A DNA stretch of 64,000 nt from Polytrichum commune (Eukaryota > Streptophyta > Polytrichopsida > Polytrichales > Polytrichaceae), in NCBI GenBank assembly GCA_950295325.1, contig OX485809.1:28954001-29018000 (forward strand), read 5' to 3'. Position numbers and translations under genes: made by a program. How positions within the stretch are numbered: position 1 is the stretch's first letter; each line of letters starts with the position of its first letter. The notes beneath the pieces are model-generated. The model saw only the letters and a program-made list of their open reading frames with translations. It ran no database searches and was not told the origin of the DNA. Shown here one piece after another: positions 49,770 through 62,400 of this stretch.

Positions 49770-52700
49770 GTGTGGTTGTTGGAGGTTCATGGCAAAGGTG
49801 AGGGGTATGATTGGCAGTGTAATTGCAAATTGAAGCCTACAATGTATGTATTGTAACAAGGGGAGTGTCTATTGCATTTATGAGAAATTCTCGAGCTTTT
49901 GTGGTTGGTGAGCGTGAAGAGGAAGATGTTGACAACCATGCACATGTGAGTCTTCTTAAAGTTCACGTTATTTGTGTTTACATATATAAACACAAATATA
50001 TATTTACATATATTTAGGGGTTTATGTAATAAGGTTAAGGCCAAAGTTGGTTCCACCTTCATTTTGTTTCCTCCTCATATTTCCTCTTGATTCTAGATTG
50101 TTTCCTCTTTGGCCCTTCATTTAGATTATTAATTTCAGATTGTATTGAAAATATGAGGTGGATGTCCAATTAGGTAGAGGTGCATAAGAAGGTTATTTAA
50201 GAAACAGTTTGAGATGTTGAACATGGTTAGATATTGTCTCCTTGAATGTGTTACCCCTAGAAAATATAATCTCTCATTAGGTTCGGTTTGGTAACCCTTA
50301 TGTGCGGCATAGCCCTAAGGCTATGTGTTGGGGATTGGCTATGAAGGGATGGGATTCATGCTAGTCGGAGTCATAAGCCAATGATAACTTATAAACCTAT
50401 GGTTTTGTACGGACCTTGTGATGCTTAGGGGGCATGGGGGTTCTATTTGTATTCATTATAAGTGATCATGGCAATACGGAATTTAGTGAATTACATGTGG
50501 ATGTTTGGGGTCATGGGTGTTAGAGAAATTGTGGGGATGGCCTTTCATATTTGGTGTCCTTTAATATTCATGGCATGCTTGAATTTTACTCAAATAACCA
50601 AAATGAAAAAATAATATAAAATATTTAGATGGTTGAGCTCTACTTGACAAGTTAGTTTTAGATTGATTTGAATACAATGAGCCCTTGACGTGCAAAAGCT
50701 TATGGTGTTCATCTTGACCAGAATGATGTTCCCAGGCCCCTTCATCCCCTCAACACTTTGAGCAGAGCCACACCATTCACATAGGAAAAATACTTGAGAA
50801 ATACTTATTTAAATGACATAAAATTATGATTCTTAGCGATATGCCTTGTGTATAAGATGTCATTTGTGAGGTGTCATTTAGTTGTATTCTATGTATCAGA
50901 CCGCCATAACTCCTAGAAAAAATGTATTTTTTGCAACCATCCAAATGACGTGAATGTGTTAAAAAAAATAGTTATCACAACAACCCTAAATGCTACCAAC
51001 ACTCAAACAAAATATAAATTTAACACAAGACACTTGAACTTGAGCAAAAATGGACAAATTTTTCAAATGCTAACTTGTTAGAAACATTGGCTTCATGGGC
51101 ATCTGTGTTTGTATATTCTCAATACATCTACATATGAATCTCAATGGTTATTTAATGTTATGATATTCAAATTTGATACAAAAATAAATGTATTGTTTCT
51201 AATTCTAATTCTATGTGATCAACTGATGAATAATGAAAATTCACTCAAATCAAACGTTTATATACTATCATAATCATTGATGCATATTTGATTGAACGAT
51301 CTTGTCATCCAACGTTTCATAATTCATAATTGAGCCTTGGTCCATACTTATGCGTATAGAAGTATGAATCGAATAGAGTATCTTGGAGGTCTAATGGGAC
51401 TAAGTTGGTATGAAACATAACAATGTGTAAAGGATAGTGGTGTATTTGTTCAAGTGGCCTTCCATATCTACCTATCTCTAGAGGACAGGAGCCTAGTCTT
51501 ATGCATACAATGCACTAAGGCAGTACACCTCATAATGCATCAGAGACCAAAGCATTTTGTACAATAGAATGTTGCGGCATACCTCTACAACTACCACGAG
51601 CACAAATTATGTACATGCCTTCCCTTGCTTAAGACACAAGGGAGTTCACGTGGCACAATGCATTCCAAGCCATACATAATACCATGCCACAAAGACACCT
51701 TGGAGACAAAAAAAATGTATACTGAAAAAAATTGCTCTTTCGTTAACACAACAAAATTTCTCTCAATGCTTGAATGCTATGCAGTGTCCATGTTAGATTA
51801 TATAACCTTTGCATGCTTTCTTCGTTGTCCCTTCCACCCGAAATTTCTTAGGGTGGAACCACACATTCAAAGACATCCAACTCATTCAAAAATATGATAT
51901 GGTCCAAGAGATTGATTAATTGGTAAATTAAATGATATGCATAATCTCTTCCCAACACAAGTTATGCTAGTTAATAGCCGTTGGGTGAATTAGGCTCAAA
52001 CCACCCAGTAGCCAATGCATATAACCCATGAGTGGCTCCAAAGGTGATAAAAACAATTCAATTCATATAGTTAAATTACCTAATGAGCCATGCAATATAT
52101 CACTTGTGCAATAAATCAAGTAGGTATGTATCGCATTCAACAACTAAGGAATTGTAACACTTGTGTTAACCCCTAAATGCCTACAAGGATATGAGGATAA
52201 AGAGGCTTCTAAGATGTGCCATGAAATAACAAATCTGAGGGTTTCTTAGAAACCATTAAAAAAAAGTTGTGAGTAACGAGGTCATCTTCTACCCTTAGCC
52301 TTGGACGGTTTAGACCCCTACTAGCCGGTTACATCTCGGTTACATCAACTTCACTCCTTTATGCATTGAACCCAATCGAATTCTAAAACCCTAAATAATC
52401 TCTAATTGTAAACTTGCATGTTGGGAAATGAACTTGGATTCCTCCAGGATTAGAGGTGAGAAAAAATATCATCTTCTAGGTATGGTTTGAACTCCTCAAA
52501 GGTTCAACCTATTAGTCACTTTAACACTTTAGACCATCACCCACTTATAGCACTTAATATTCTAACATAATTCCTAAACATTTGATCTATCAAACTAATC
52601 CCCTTAATCCTCTTTGAAGTTGTAATTGTATTTCAAGGCATGCGTTTTCTTCGTCTTATAATTTCCTCCAAGACCCCTTAGATATCCCCTAGAATTAAAT

Positions 52701-54120
52701 ACCGAAGGTTCTACAAGTTCATGTTCCCCTAAGACCCGAATGTCAAGGTTAGATGTCTTTAGGATAAATCCGGGTACAATATGCATCTTCCAATATTATT
52801 TCCAGGTGTAATGTTGATGGTAAGTGTCTTGTCACCCTCTTTACAACTTGCATGGTATTTTATGTCAAAAATGAACCTCCCATCTTAATTCTCACTCCAA
52901 ATTACTTGGTAAGAGATTTCTCCCATAATCTCTCTCAAAATACCGATTATGATTGTGAGTATGTTCCTTCATTAATTTTAATCTAAAACCACTTTGTTAT
53001 AATGATGTCCTTTATGATGCAAAATTTTAGGATGAACTCAAGTTTGAAGTGATGATTGATTTTGGCCTACTTGATATGAGCTCGTGGCTAAGGTCAAGGT
53101 GAAGTGTCCCTCGTTTACGCCAACAATTACAGTTTGCTTTCTCTCTCGCACACACACACCTACTTGATAGCCTCACATGAACCTCCTTCGACATTCGAGA
53201 CTCTTTTCAAATGATGGCTTCCAATCTACATGATTAATTAGATCTCTCATATGTCACTCTCCAAGTATATGTTGTTGATGAGACCCAAGACAACCAACAT
53301 TCCCTTGAGATAACTTATGTCTTTAAGTAGGTAGCTTACCTTAGCCCCTTGCCTATAATTTTATGTAAGTACTTGCATTTTTTTAAAGTCCAAACTTGTA
53401 CTTTCTCAATTATATTATTGGCCACAACATGTGTCAGTTTCCCATGTAAGTCTTCCATCAACAACTCTAAGTCCTTTTGTGAATTAGAACATAGGTTTCA
53501 CCTTCCCATTAACTTGAACCAATGAGTGCAAGCATACACCACGTTTACGTTGTGAGTGCAAGTGCCATTCAAGTTAGTACACCGCATGTGGCAATTCTAA
53601 CATTAGAGAGGTAGGAGGCTTAATTGTGGCAAATGAAGTGTATTAAGGCCTTCGACTTGGCCTCCTTATACAATGTTTGACATCTATATATTTTTAGATT
53701 ATAAAATGTTTAATGTAGCTTAAAACAACATTATATATATAATAATGAAAATATAGTATTTCTTCTATATTTGACAATCTAACTATTCAAAAATATATTG
53801 GATATCAAAATTTAATTGTTGGTTGGATCCCCATCCGGGGCTCATTCAACCACATATTCATCTACTCAATGTGCCCCTATAAATTTGGGCCTTTGCCTAT
53901 CTCCATTCGTTCTTCCGCCACGTTCTTAGTGGTTTATAGGTTCCTTCACTCCATGTTGCATCCCAAAGTTCACAAATGCCCTTGGCTCATTCCCCATGCT
54001 AATGCATCTCATCCAGCTTATGAGGTTGATTACCACGGTTAGTAGTTGTTATGCAAAGCTTAATGTTGTTCCCCGTGCTCAGTTGTTGTTCCCCAAGGTT
54101 CACATGGCTAATTGCAGTAT
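49770..54120. other. Intergenic DNA, no gene recognised
   Basis: About 4.3 kb of AT-rich DNA with frames of 90 codons or fewer and no domain. Near 50312-50330 a small hairpin CATAGCCCTAAGGCTATG occurs. Around 52300-52350 there are GGTTACATCTCGGTTACATC words that resemble the AACCGGTT-rich DNA at 54.6-55.5 kb. Confidence 0.4.
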
Positions 54121-54127
54121 GAAACTT

Positions 54128-54482
54128 GGTGTCATATGGTATTTTATGTCACCCTAAACCCTAAACCCTTCTTATGAACAAGTGAAACAAACATTGTTAT
54201 GGATGATGGACGAGTTCACCCATTAGCCAAAACCCTACCTTCTCTTGTCAACAACTTGTGAAGAAACGGTGTTATGGATGATCGAAATTTGGAAGAAAAT
54301 CACTTGGTAAGTGTACGTAATTGCAGCACTGTAAATCTATAAAAAAGAAAAGAAAGGAAAGAAGGAATTGCAAATATTGTTGGGTTAACATTTAGTGTTG
54401 GTGACAACACTACACCGCGGTTTACAAATTAGTTTCGAGCAAGACCATTAGAATTGGTGACACTAAATTTCATGTTTAGTGT
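54128..54482 (+). mobile_element. ~355-bp terminal-inverted-repeat element, copy B
   Basis: It is the reverse-orientation counterpart of 23120-23477, with conserved blocks GGTATTTT, GTTATGGATGATGGACGAGT, CCAAAACCCTACCTTCTCTT, AATCACTTGGTAAGTG, TTAACATTTAGTGTTGGTGA and CCGCGGTTTA. It ends GACACTAAATTTCATGTTTAGTGT. The left end has decayed. It contains a short telomere-like CCCTAAACCCTAAACCC at 54152-54168. Confidence 0.8.
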
Positions 54483-54602
54483 AACTCCCAAGAACTTTGT
54501 GTCACTCCTTCAAGTTTCCCAATGTCTTCCTTCATTGAGGTCTAGAGTCCTCTTGTTGCCTCTCGCATGCCCCGTGACTCAAGAACCGGCGGTCCGTTAA
54601 AG

Positions 54603-54800
54603 ATGAACCGGTTGAGTTTGAGAAATAAGCACCGGTTGAAGTTGGAGATTAATCGAGGAGAATTACCGATCCTTTTAGAGGAATCTATAGCAGAATATAC
54701 CACCTCAAATGAATGAAAGCAAAACCGGAAGATGTCAATATGTAACCGGTTGGGTTTAGAATCACATGGATCTTGACCGACTATGCCCCAAAAACTTCCC
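54603..54800 (+). repeat. AACCGGTT-rich dispersed repeat shared with 17755-18000
   Basis: The blocks GAACCGGTTGAGTTTGAGAA, ACCGATCCTTTTAGAGGA and TATAGCAGAATATACC are followed by a GTAACCGGTTGGGTT word. All recur in the same order, slightly changed, at 17.8 kb. AACCGGTT and ACCGGTTG words are unusually frequent from here to 55510. Confidence 0.65.
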
Positions 54801-55293
54801 GAGCATTGCTCCCAATGCGTGCTTCGTGCCTCTATAGTGAAGGACCATCAAAGGATCACATTCATACGGTTTTGGGGCTTGTAGTATAAATTTAGAGGTG
54901 AATTGGTTCCGAAAACTCATCATAATCACAGATCTCGTTATTTTGATGAGAAGTTGATAGGATTTGTTGAAGTTGCAAACAGAAGAAGAAACGTTGACCA
55001 TGTGATTAGCGTGATTGGAATGCCCGTTCGACCCATCCTTGGCATTAAACCCTCGAAGTTACAAACACTGTAGATTGGTCGAGAGTTGAGCATGATATGA
55101 TTTTGAAGTGATCGAATTGTTGAAGTGTCTCTTGAGATACGAGCACCTCATGAGGTATAGAGGATAACCATGCAAGCAACTTCGTGATCAAGCTTTTGGA
55201 AGTGACAAACAATTTCAATCAACTATGACTAGGGGAATGGCTACTTTTTGGTTTTTGAGCAAGATTCAGAGGATGTCGAAGTCGCAAACAAAA

Positions 55294-55539
55294 ACGTAAC
55301 CGGTTGGCCGCTTTGTTTCGCCGAGGTGGCACTACACGATTGGCTCTGAGCACACAGGTTTGTAGACGATAACCTCGACATCCCAACCGGTTATGATCAT
55401 CTAAATCGGTTACGGTGACAGGTGACCCACTGTTTAGGTCACCTGCGTGGCTCAACAAAGCGGCCAACTGGTTACGTCCGGTAATCGTTTTATTGGAACC
55501 GGTTATCGGTGCAGAACCGGTTCCAATAAAACGATTACC
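55294..55539. repeat. Nested inverted-repeat cluster
   Basis: There are three hairpins. An outer pair is ACGTAACCGGTTGGCCGCTTTGTT (24 bp, 55294-55317; given here as position and key words GTAACCGGTT and GGCCGCTTTG) with its reverse complement at 55454-55477, one mismatch. Between them CAGGTGACC and GGTCACCTG pair near 55420-55446. Downstream, 55480-55504 and 55515-55539 are perfect 25-bp arms (GGTAATCGTTTTATTGG then AACCGGTT) around a 10-nt loop. No gene is involved. Confidence 0.9.
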
Positions 55540-55544
55540 TAATA

Positions 55545-56880
55545 CGTCCTCGTATACTTTTAGGGGTTATGGGGTTTGGTAAAAACTTGGCCCCTATAAG
55601 TTTGTGATTGGTGTAGCTCATATGAGTCACCCTATAATAATTCATGATCCCATGTACTAATTATAGGGTCAAATCAATTGGTAAAAACAATTTGAGCTTT
55701 ATCAAGCTCCTCACGTTTTCATCATCATCTTACATTTAGGACACATTTACATTAAAGTCTAGGTTCAAGAAATTTTGGGGCCACAATATCTCATAACATA
55801 CCTTACTTCATACATAAGATTGGACCCAAGCTCAAAATTTGTCTTCTTAAACCAAACAGAGTTTTTTTGGTTTGTTTTTTGGGTTTTTAAGATAATAAAC
55901 ATATTTTTAAATTTTAAATTTTTAGTGGGGACCACTAAGATTTGTTGGGAAAAGTGATGCCATATTAGCGTTGCTTCATTTATTCATACTTGAAAATGTG
56001 GCAAATTGTTGGTTTGTTCTCATATTTTAGGAGTACTTGCATCATGTTTAAAGCTTTCTAAAAAACCATTATTTCTTATTTTGGACATACGATGTAAAAA
56101 TTATGAGGGTGTAGAATTGCCATTGGATTTAGGAATTCCATTTTTAAGGAGTTTTAGAAATCGGACAGAATGAAGTTTCTATCTAATTTTTTTAGGGAGC
56201 ACAGATGATGGAATTGGATTTCCAAAATTTTATGGCGCGTTTCATTTGGAGTTTTTGTGAAAAGCTTCTAAAGTGGAGGGGTGTATAGTTGCCCTTGAAT
56301 TTTGAAGTCTCGACTTCAACACGCTATATATATTGAATGGTAATTTTTTTTCCTTTGATTCTTTTACAATTTGTGTATCTTTGTGTTGGCTTTCTAAAAA
56401 GTCGTAGTAGACATCATTTGGAGTAGTTATGCACTTGTGACGCTCAATTGGGTGTTGACAATACTTTTAAGGATTTAAGCCTCAATACAAGTTCCCCCCC
56501 CCCCGGTACTGGACATATAAATTTGTATTTCAATGACATAACCAACAATTTTCACTATGATTTTTCCCCATACCTTGGGCTTACACTAGTTGCAACTAGT
56601 AACTATGCGTTTTCCCATAGCAAAACCCTCTCTACCCGACACCAGACCTAAAAATCAATTCCATTTCATGACATGCATGTCACAAATCAATGGCCTATAT
56701 AAGAATAGGGCTAAGGATGGGTTTACGTTAAGGTCTGGGTCCGAAAAACTTGGGGCCAAAACACCCCTTAATGAACCTTACTTGCATACTCAAGATAGGA
56801 ACCAAGCTTGAAGATTGGATTCTTAGTCTAGACAAAGGTTTTTTGAGAGTGGAGATTGCTGAAATTTGCAAGGATAAGTA
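55545..56880. other. Intergenic DNA with early diverged units of the 284-bp repeat family
   Basis: Words such as GGGCCACAATATC / GGGGCCAAAACACC, CCTTACTT.CATAC, and TTGGACCCAAGCT recur near 55745-55860 and 56720-56810, and resemble parts of the array below. A C-run (10 C) with GG lies at about 56494-56505. No gene is recognised. Confidence 0.45.
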
Positions 56881-56884
56881 ACGT

Positions 56885-58052
56885 TTACATTAACACCACT
56901 TCATTTTCTCATACCTTGGACCCATACCCCAGTGTAAACTCTTTGAGTCAAATCTTTTGTTCTCGATCAATATTATCGCTCAATTTTGGAGTTCTTTTGG
57001 TCTTGGACCTAGTGTAAACCCACACTTATACATGGGTGCCACACATCCTTGGGCCATAGAAATAGTAGGGTTGCACTACATCTTCCCTTCCCCTCGGGGG
57101 GTGCACATTTCATTAAAACCTAGAATCACGTGCGTTCACTGCATACTCTAAAAACCCCCTATATACAAGTTATTTTTTGTGAAATGAAGTAATACACATA
57201 CAATTGGAACAATAAATATACAAGTGACAATATGTATACACAAAAAAACATCCATTCATATATAGTCATTAACATAAGTATACAAATATAATTTTGAACA
57301 ATAATCAACCCTTATAATATGTATAACAAAATATCCTAGCTTTCATCAGCAAAATCGTTGAACACTTTTTCATCTCCCAGATGTAACTCATAAACATTTG
57401 ATTCACCAATATATGTCATTATAGCCAATGCAATTATTGTCTCTAAGTCTACCATCAAATGATCAGTAAGATCATATGTCCACTTGTTGTTAGCCCCTTT
57501 TTGATACCAACATAAACCAATCTCCACATTTGATGGACGGTCCATCAAGTCAATTGGATCCCTATACTCCACCCAACGATTACAAAACTTCCTCCGCATC
57601 CAATATGAAAACTTATGATATGTAGTATAGTAACAATACCATACAAGTACAATTATTGTATACTTTTTAAAGGCCTTCCATATATGAACGTAACTATAAA
57701 TTATAACATGTATACCATATGTATACGTAATACGGCAAGGTCCAAATCAATACCCCTCTTGTGCACTCACGTATACTCGTACATGTTTAGTACAGTGCAC
57801 CCCCCGAGCCCTTCCCATCCCCTCTTTGTGCCCATTTTCTCTCATGGGAGTCAAAGTTGACATCAGTGATTATAAGCTCACTCACTACCAACAAATTATG
57901 CCACATTAACGCGGCTTCATATTTCCGTACCTTGGACCCAAGTCTTGGGACCCTAATGTAAATTCCTTCGGTTCAAAACTATCCTCTCAACCAATAAAAT
58001 CACTCGATTGTGGAGTTTCTTTGGTCTTTGACCCTAGTATAAACCCGCCATT
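56885..58052 (+). repeat. Diverged outlying copies of the 284-bp repeat
   Basis: At 56890-57065 and 57900-58052 the order of words CACATTAACAC, CATACCTTGGACC, TAGTGTAAAC, ATACATGGGTGCCACA and CTTGGGCCATAGAAA matches one array unit. Between them lie unrelated AT-rich DNA and an 87-codon minus-strand frame. Confidence 0.65.
57336..57599 (-). other. Unrecognised 87-codon open frame
   Basis: It starts MRRKFCNRWVEYRDPIDLMD and ends DEKVFNDFADES. Its composition looks protein-like (balanced charges, several Trp and Tyr), unlike the chance frames nearby. I do not recognise the family. No TATA box, splice partner or second exon was found, so it may be a captured gene fragment or chance. Confidence 0.25.
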
Positions 58053-58945
58053 ATTACATGGGTGCCACAAATTCTTTGGCCCATAGAAAGAGGTTTCAAG
58101 CTTATCTAGGAAACCAAAAACATGAAGTGATTTTCTCAGCAACTACGTGTGTTAGTAGCACCTACACTACACTAAGTCCTTCTTTCATGTCTATATGCCC
58201 ATTACAAACGCCACATTAGCACCACTCCACGTTTCATACCTTGGACCTTAGTGTAAACTCCTTGAGTCCAAAATTTTGGTAATGACCAATAGAAATCGTT
58301 CTTTTGATGTTGGACTCTAATGTAAAATACATCCTTATTACATGGGTGCCACAAATTCTTTGGCCCATAGAAAGAGGTTTCAAGCTTATCTAGGAAACCA
58401 AAAACATGAAGTGATTTTCTCAGCAACTACGTGTGTTAGTAGCACCTACACTACACTAAGTCCTTCCTTCGTGTCTATATGCCCATTACAAACGCCACAT
58501 TAGCACTGCTCCACGTTTCATACCTTGGACCTTAGTGTAAACTCCTCGAGTCCAGAAGTTTGGTAATGACTAATAAAAATCGTTTCTTTGATGTTGGACT
58601 CTAGTGTAAAACGCATCCTTATTACATGGGTGCCACAAATTCTTTGGCCCATAGAAAGAGGTTTCAAGCTTATCTAGGAAACCAAGAACATAAAGTGATT
58701 TTCTCAGCAACTACGTGTGTTAGTAGCACCTACACTACACTAGGTCATTCCCTTCATGTCTATCTGCCCATTACAAACGCCACATTAGCACCGCTCCACG
58801 TTTCATACCTTGGACCATGGTGTAAACTCCTCGAGTCCAGAATTTTGGTAATGACCAATAAAAATCGTTTCTTTGGGGTTGGACTCTAGTGTAAAATGCA
58901 CCCTTATTACATGGGTGCCACGAATACTTGGCCCATAGAAAGAGG
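58053..58945 (+). repeat. Tandem array of 284-bp units upstream of the PP2C gene
   Basis: ATTACATGGGTGCCAC starts units at 58053, 58337, 58621 and 58906 (spacing 284, 284 and 285 bp). Three full units and a truncated fourth are nearly identical: CTTTGGCCCATAGAAAGAGG, CTACGTGTGTTAGTAGCACC, ACACTACACTA, ACAAACGCCACATTAGCAC and ATACCTTGGACC. The high identity implies recent amplification, in contrast to the diverged outlying copies. The last unit ends about 530 bp before the PP2C start codon. Confidence 0.95.
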
Positions 58946-59049
58946 TAGGGCTACTACTAAGTGTTTTTTTAATGCAGGATACCATTAACATAAGGTTATT
59001 AAACATAGTAGGTATGGGTCTTACACTAAGTTACACTACTTACCTTCCT

Positions 59050-59470
59050 TGGTCGAAGGGAGGAAGACCTTCCCTTCCCTTCCTTCCCTTCCCTTCCCCT
59101 CTCTCTGCCCAATTTCAGTCACGGGAGCCCAAGCTTAACATAAGCGAGCGACTATAAGCTCACTCACTACCCACGAATTAGCTGTAAGGCCAGCCTTCTG
59201 TTGCAGCAAACCCTGGAGCTTCTTCAAACCCTCGCTCGCTCGCTCGCTCACTCGCAGGCGCTACACAGCGAGACCGCAGGAGCTTAAGGCGCAGCAGGAG
59301 TTAGTGGTGGCCAGGGGCGGGTGCGAGAGAGTGCGAGACAAAAGTGACGTAAGCGCGAGTAGAGAGTTTGAGAGAGTATTATGAGACAGGAGACAAGAAG
59401 AGCGAAGTAATATTATTAACAACAACGAGGGGTGTGGGGCTTTCCGAATCGGTAAGCAGTGGGGATCATA
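59050..59470 (+). promoter_or_regulatory. Presumed promoter and 5' leader of the PP2C gene
   Basis: The composition changes here from AT-rich to GC-richer. It contains a CCTTCCCTTCCCTTCC pyrimidine tract at about 59068-59102, a CTCG tetranucleotide microsatellite at about 59228-59246, and GAGAGTGCGAGAC words. CT/GA tracts just upstream of the start are common in plant core promoters and leaders. No clear TATA box is seen. Confidence 0.5.
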
Positions 59471-62400
59471 ATGAGCTTGAATTTCTTGAGCGCGGCGCGG
59501 GAAAGCTCCGCCGCGGCTGCAAACAACAACGTGCCCGTCAGCGGCGGTGGCCTCAGGTGCGTTTGCTTGCGTTTGTTTCTTGTCGGTGGCCGACTGGTGT
59601 TGTTAACCTAGAGAGAGAGAGAAGGGAGGATGTGTGTCTATGCTCACATGAGGAGGTTGAGAGATGGAGTTTGTATGTGACCGGATATAGTTTGGATTTG
59701 AAAAATGGTGTGTCGGTGAAACCCTAGGTTCCAAGGCTCTCTGTCGGTACATCAACATCATGTGGTGGGAAGAATCCTGCCGGTCATGTGAAAGCTGCCG
59801 AACCTTCCTGAGTAGATCAAAGCTCTCTTAACATAGTTGTAATTGAGGATGACTTACTTGTGCGCCTACATCATCTTTGACTTCAAAATGTTGATGATGT
59901 CTTGTGCTGCAGCTGATTTTTTTGTATAGTGGTATTGAGGTCTGATGTTGTGTAGCACAGGAAATGTAAGTGTGCAGAGTTTGTTTCCCCCCTCCCCCCC
60001 CATTTTAATAAAAAAGTGGGCAGAAAGTGAATCATAGAGACAGACTATTTGATGTGTTCCATGTGCAGTGAGAACAAGAAGTTCAGCTATGGCTACTCAA
60101 GTGTGCGGGGCAAGAGAGCCTCTATGGAGGATTTCCATGATACCAAAATATCAGAGGTTAATGGAGAAATGGTTGGCCTATTCGGAGTTTTTGATGGTCA
60201 GTATCACAGACCAGCCTTGATGGACTATCTTGAGAGGCAGAGCTTTCTTGGCATCTACACTTGATTACTGTTGTCTCCAACCGTTTATCTTACTACTTGC
60301 ATGGAATCTCTCTTATGTATAGTGAAACCCTTGAAAGATTGTATTATTCACCCAAATCATATTCGCTGTACCACATGAGCGGGATCAAATCATTAGAATC
60401 GAATTTCCACATTGACCATCTTGATGGTTTACGAGAATTAGGGTTTGGACTCGGGCACATTTATATATGCTGCATCTTTTGAATGCCACCTACTCTTTGG
60501 AAACATGGTTGAAACAACAACTGCTTTGATGCACCTGAAGCTCTTCATATCCATGGTGTATAAAGCTGAGTGTGCTCGGTTTTGCCGTGTGCCACTGAAT
60601 TCTTGCATGTGCAATGCTGTTATATGGTTTGAAATAAGGCTAAGACTCAGTAAACTGTAAGTCTTGTGGATTATTTTCATACTAAGAATCTAAGACATGA
60701 GCTCCTTGTGGAGCTGACTGAATATGTGTCTTTCAATGCAGGTCATGGTGGTTCTCGGGCAGCTGAATTTGTGAAGCAGAACTTGTTCAACAACTTGTTA
60801 ACTCACCCCAAATTTTCTAGCGACACCAGAGCTGCTATTGGTATGCATAATTAACTCTTTACTGTATTAACTCAATTTCTTCTAGTCATTCTCCTATCTC
60901 CAGTTTTTCTTGATGTCAAAATCCATCATCAAAGTGTTACCAACAGATTGCTTTTTTTGAAGTCCTCCAGAATTTGTTGATGAAAGTGAATATGCTGTAC
61001 TCTTTGCAGTACATGAAATTCAAGAATGTAGATTCAAGGAGCATATTCATAATTATTTACCATGTAGTAGCTTCACATACGTATTTTCTTCTGTGATCCT
61101 TCTGTCAACCTTATATTCTTCCTGAGTTGGCCGCTTTAATCATCATATTTTGGTTGTAGAAAAGCTCAGTCTGACATCTTGATCGGTTTGACAGAGGAGA
61201 CATACAAGCAGACAGATCAAGAGTATCTGAGAGCAGAGAATAATCAACATAGGGATGCAGGCTCAACTGCCTCCACCGCTGTTCTTGTTGGAGAGCGCCT
61301 GCTTGTTGCAAATGTTGGTGATTCTAGGGCTGTAATTTGCAGAAATGGAAAAGGTGACTATCAAAAGAGCTGTTACATCTTGGTGGACGCTTGACAATCT
61401 ATTGACAACTTAGGGTTTAATTATTGAAATCTACTCACCTAAGAAGGAAGCTCATCTGCCAACAAGATACTTCTTTCAAGACTTTTCTGGTACTAATCAA
61501 TGATGTCCTTATGGACAGTTCTGTGATCTCCTCACTGTTTTGTGCTCCATCTAAGCTGGGCACTGGGCTGTTGTGTTCAGCTGTTGCACTTTCTGATGAC
61601 CATAAGCCCAATCGAACTGATGAGCGGCAAAGGATTGAAGATGCTGGAGGGGTAGTCATGTGGTCAGGTGAGAGACTAACTATGAAATCATGTTTAACAC
61701 TTGTACATAGTATATGTTGTTCCCTTCTACAGTCTTTTGATTTGGGTTTGACCTACCTGCAAGCTTGAAGATTTAATTGGAATGAGTACTATTCTGCTGC
61801 TACATTAAACAATGACTGATTTTGAGAATTAAATATGTTGCAGGCACATGGCGAGTAGGTGGTGTCCTTGCTGTTTCTCGTGCTTTTGGTGACCGACTCC
61901 TTAAGCGTTATGTTGTTGCTGAGCCTGAAATTCAGGTATATACGATTTCTTGGAAGTGTATGTAGTTGGTTATCATCCCTCCTGCTTCTGATTGGGTTGA
62001 TGAAATGCTGGTGTTATTTGCTAACTTCCTTTTCTACAGGAAGAGAAGATCAATGACGATGTGGAGTTTTTGGTGCTTGCCAGTGACGGTCTATGGGATG
62101 TTGTATCAAATCAGGTTTGAATCTAGAGCTTAACCTCATGTTTCTAGTACATTTCAATGCAGTTACTTAAAATGTAGTAAACCGACAAGCAACATGAAAG
62201 AGCTGCAGGAGCCAATACAAACCACTGAGTAGGTACTGTATGGTAAAACCGTTGAATCATATCAGTTCTCCTCGGATTTTCTCCTGCAGGTAAGGTGGTT
62301 CTATGAAATTTAAATCTCTAGCAATTGAAAGTTAATGAGTAAGTTTAGGATGTACTCTGCTTCATTGTTTGAGGCCAGTGCTGGGCCATGAAGTATTGTG

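Noticed and set aside
58053-58945. Regularly spaced 284-bp repeats as a CRISPR-like array
   Set aside because: The whole unit repeats with no unique spacers; it is a simple tandem duplication in plant DNA.
59368-59727. 119-codon frame overlapping the PP2C first exon
   Set aside because: It is in a different frame from the exon at 59471 that joins correctly to the PP2C domain, and it has no homology.
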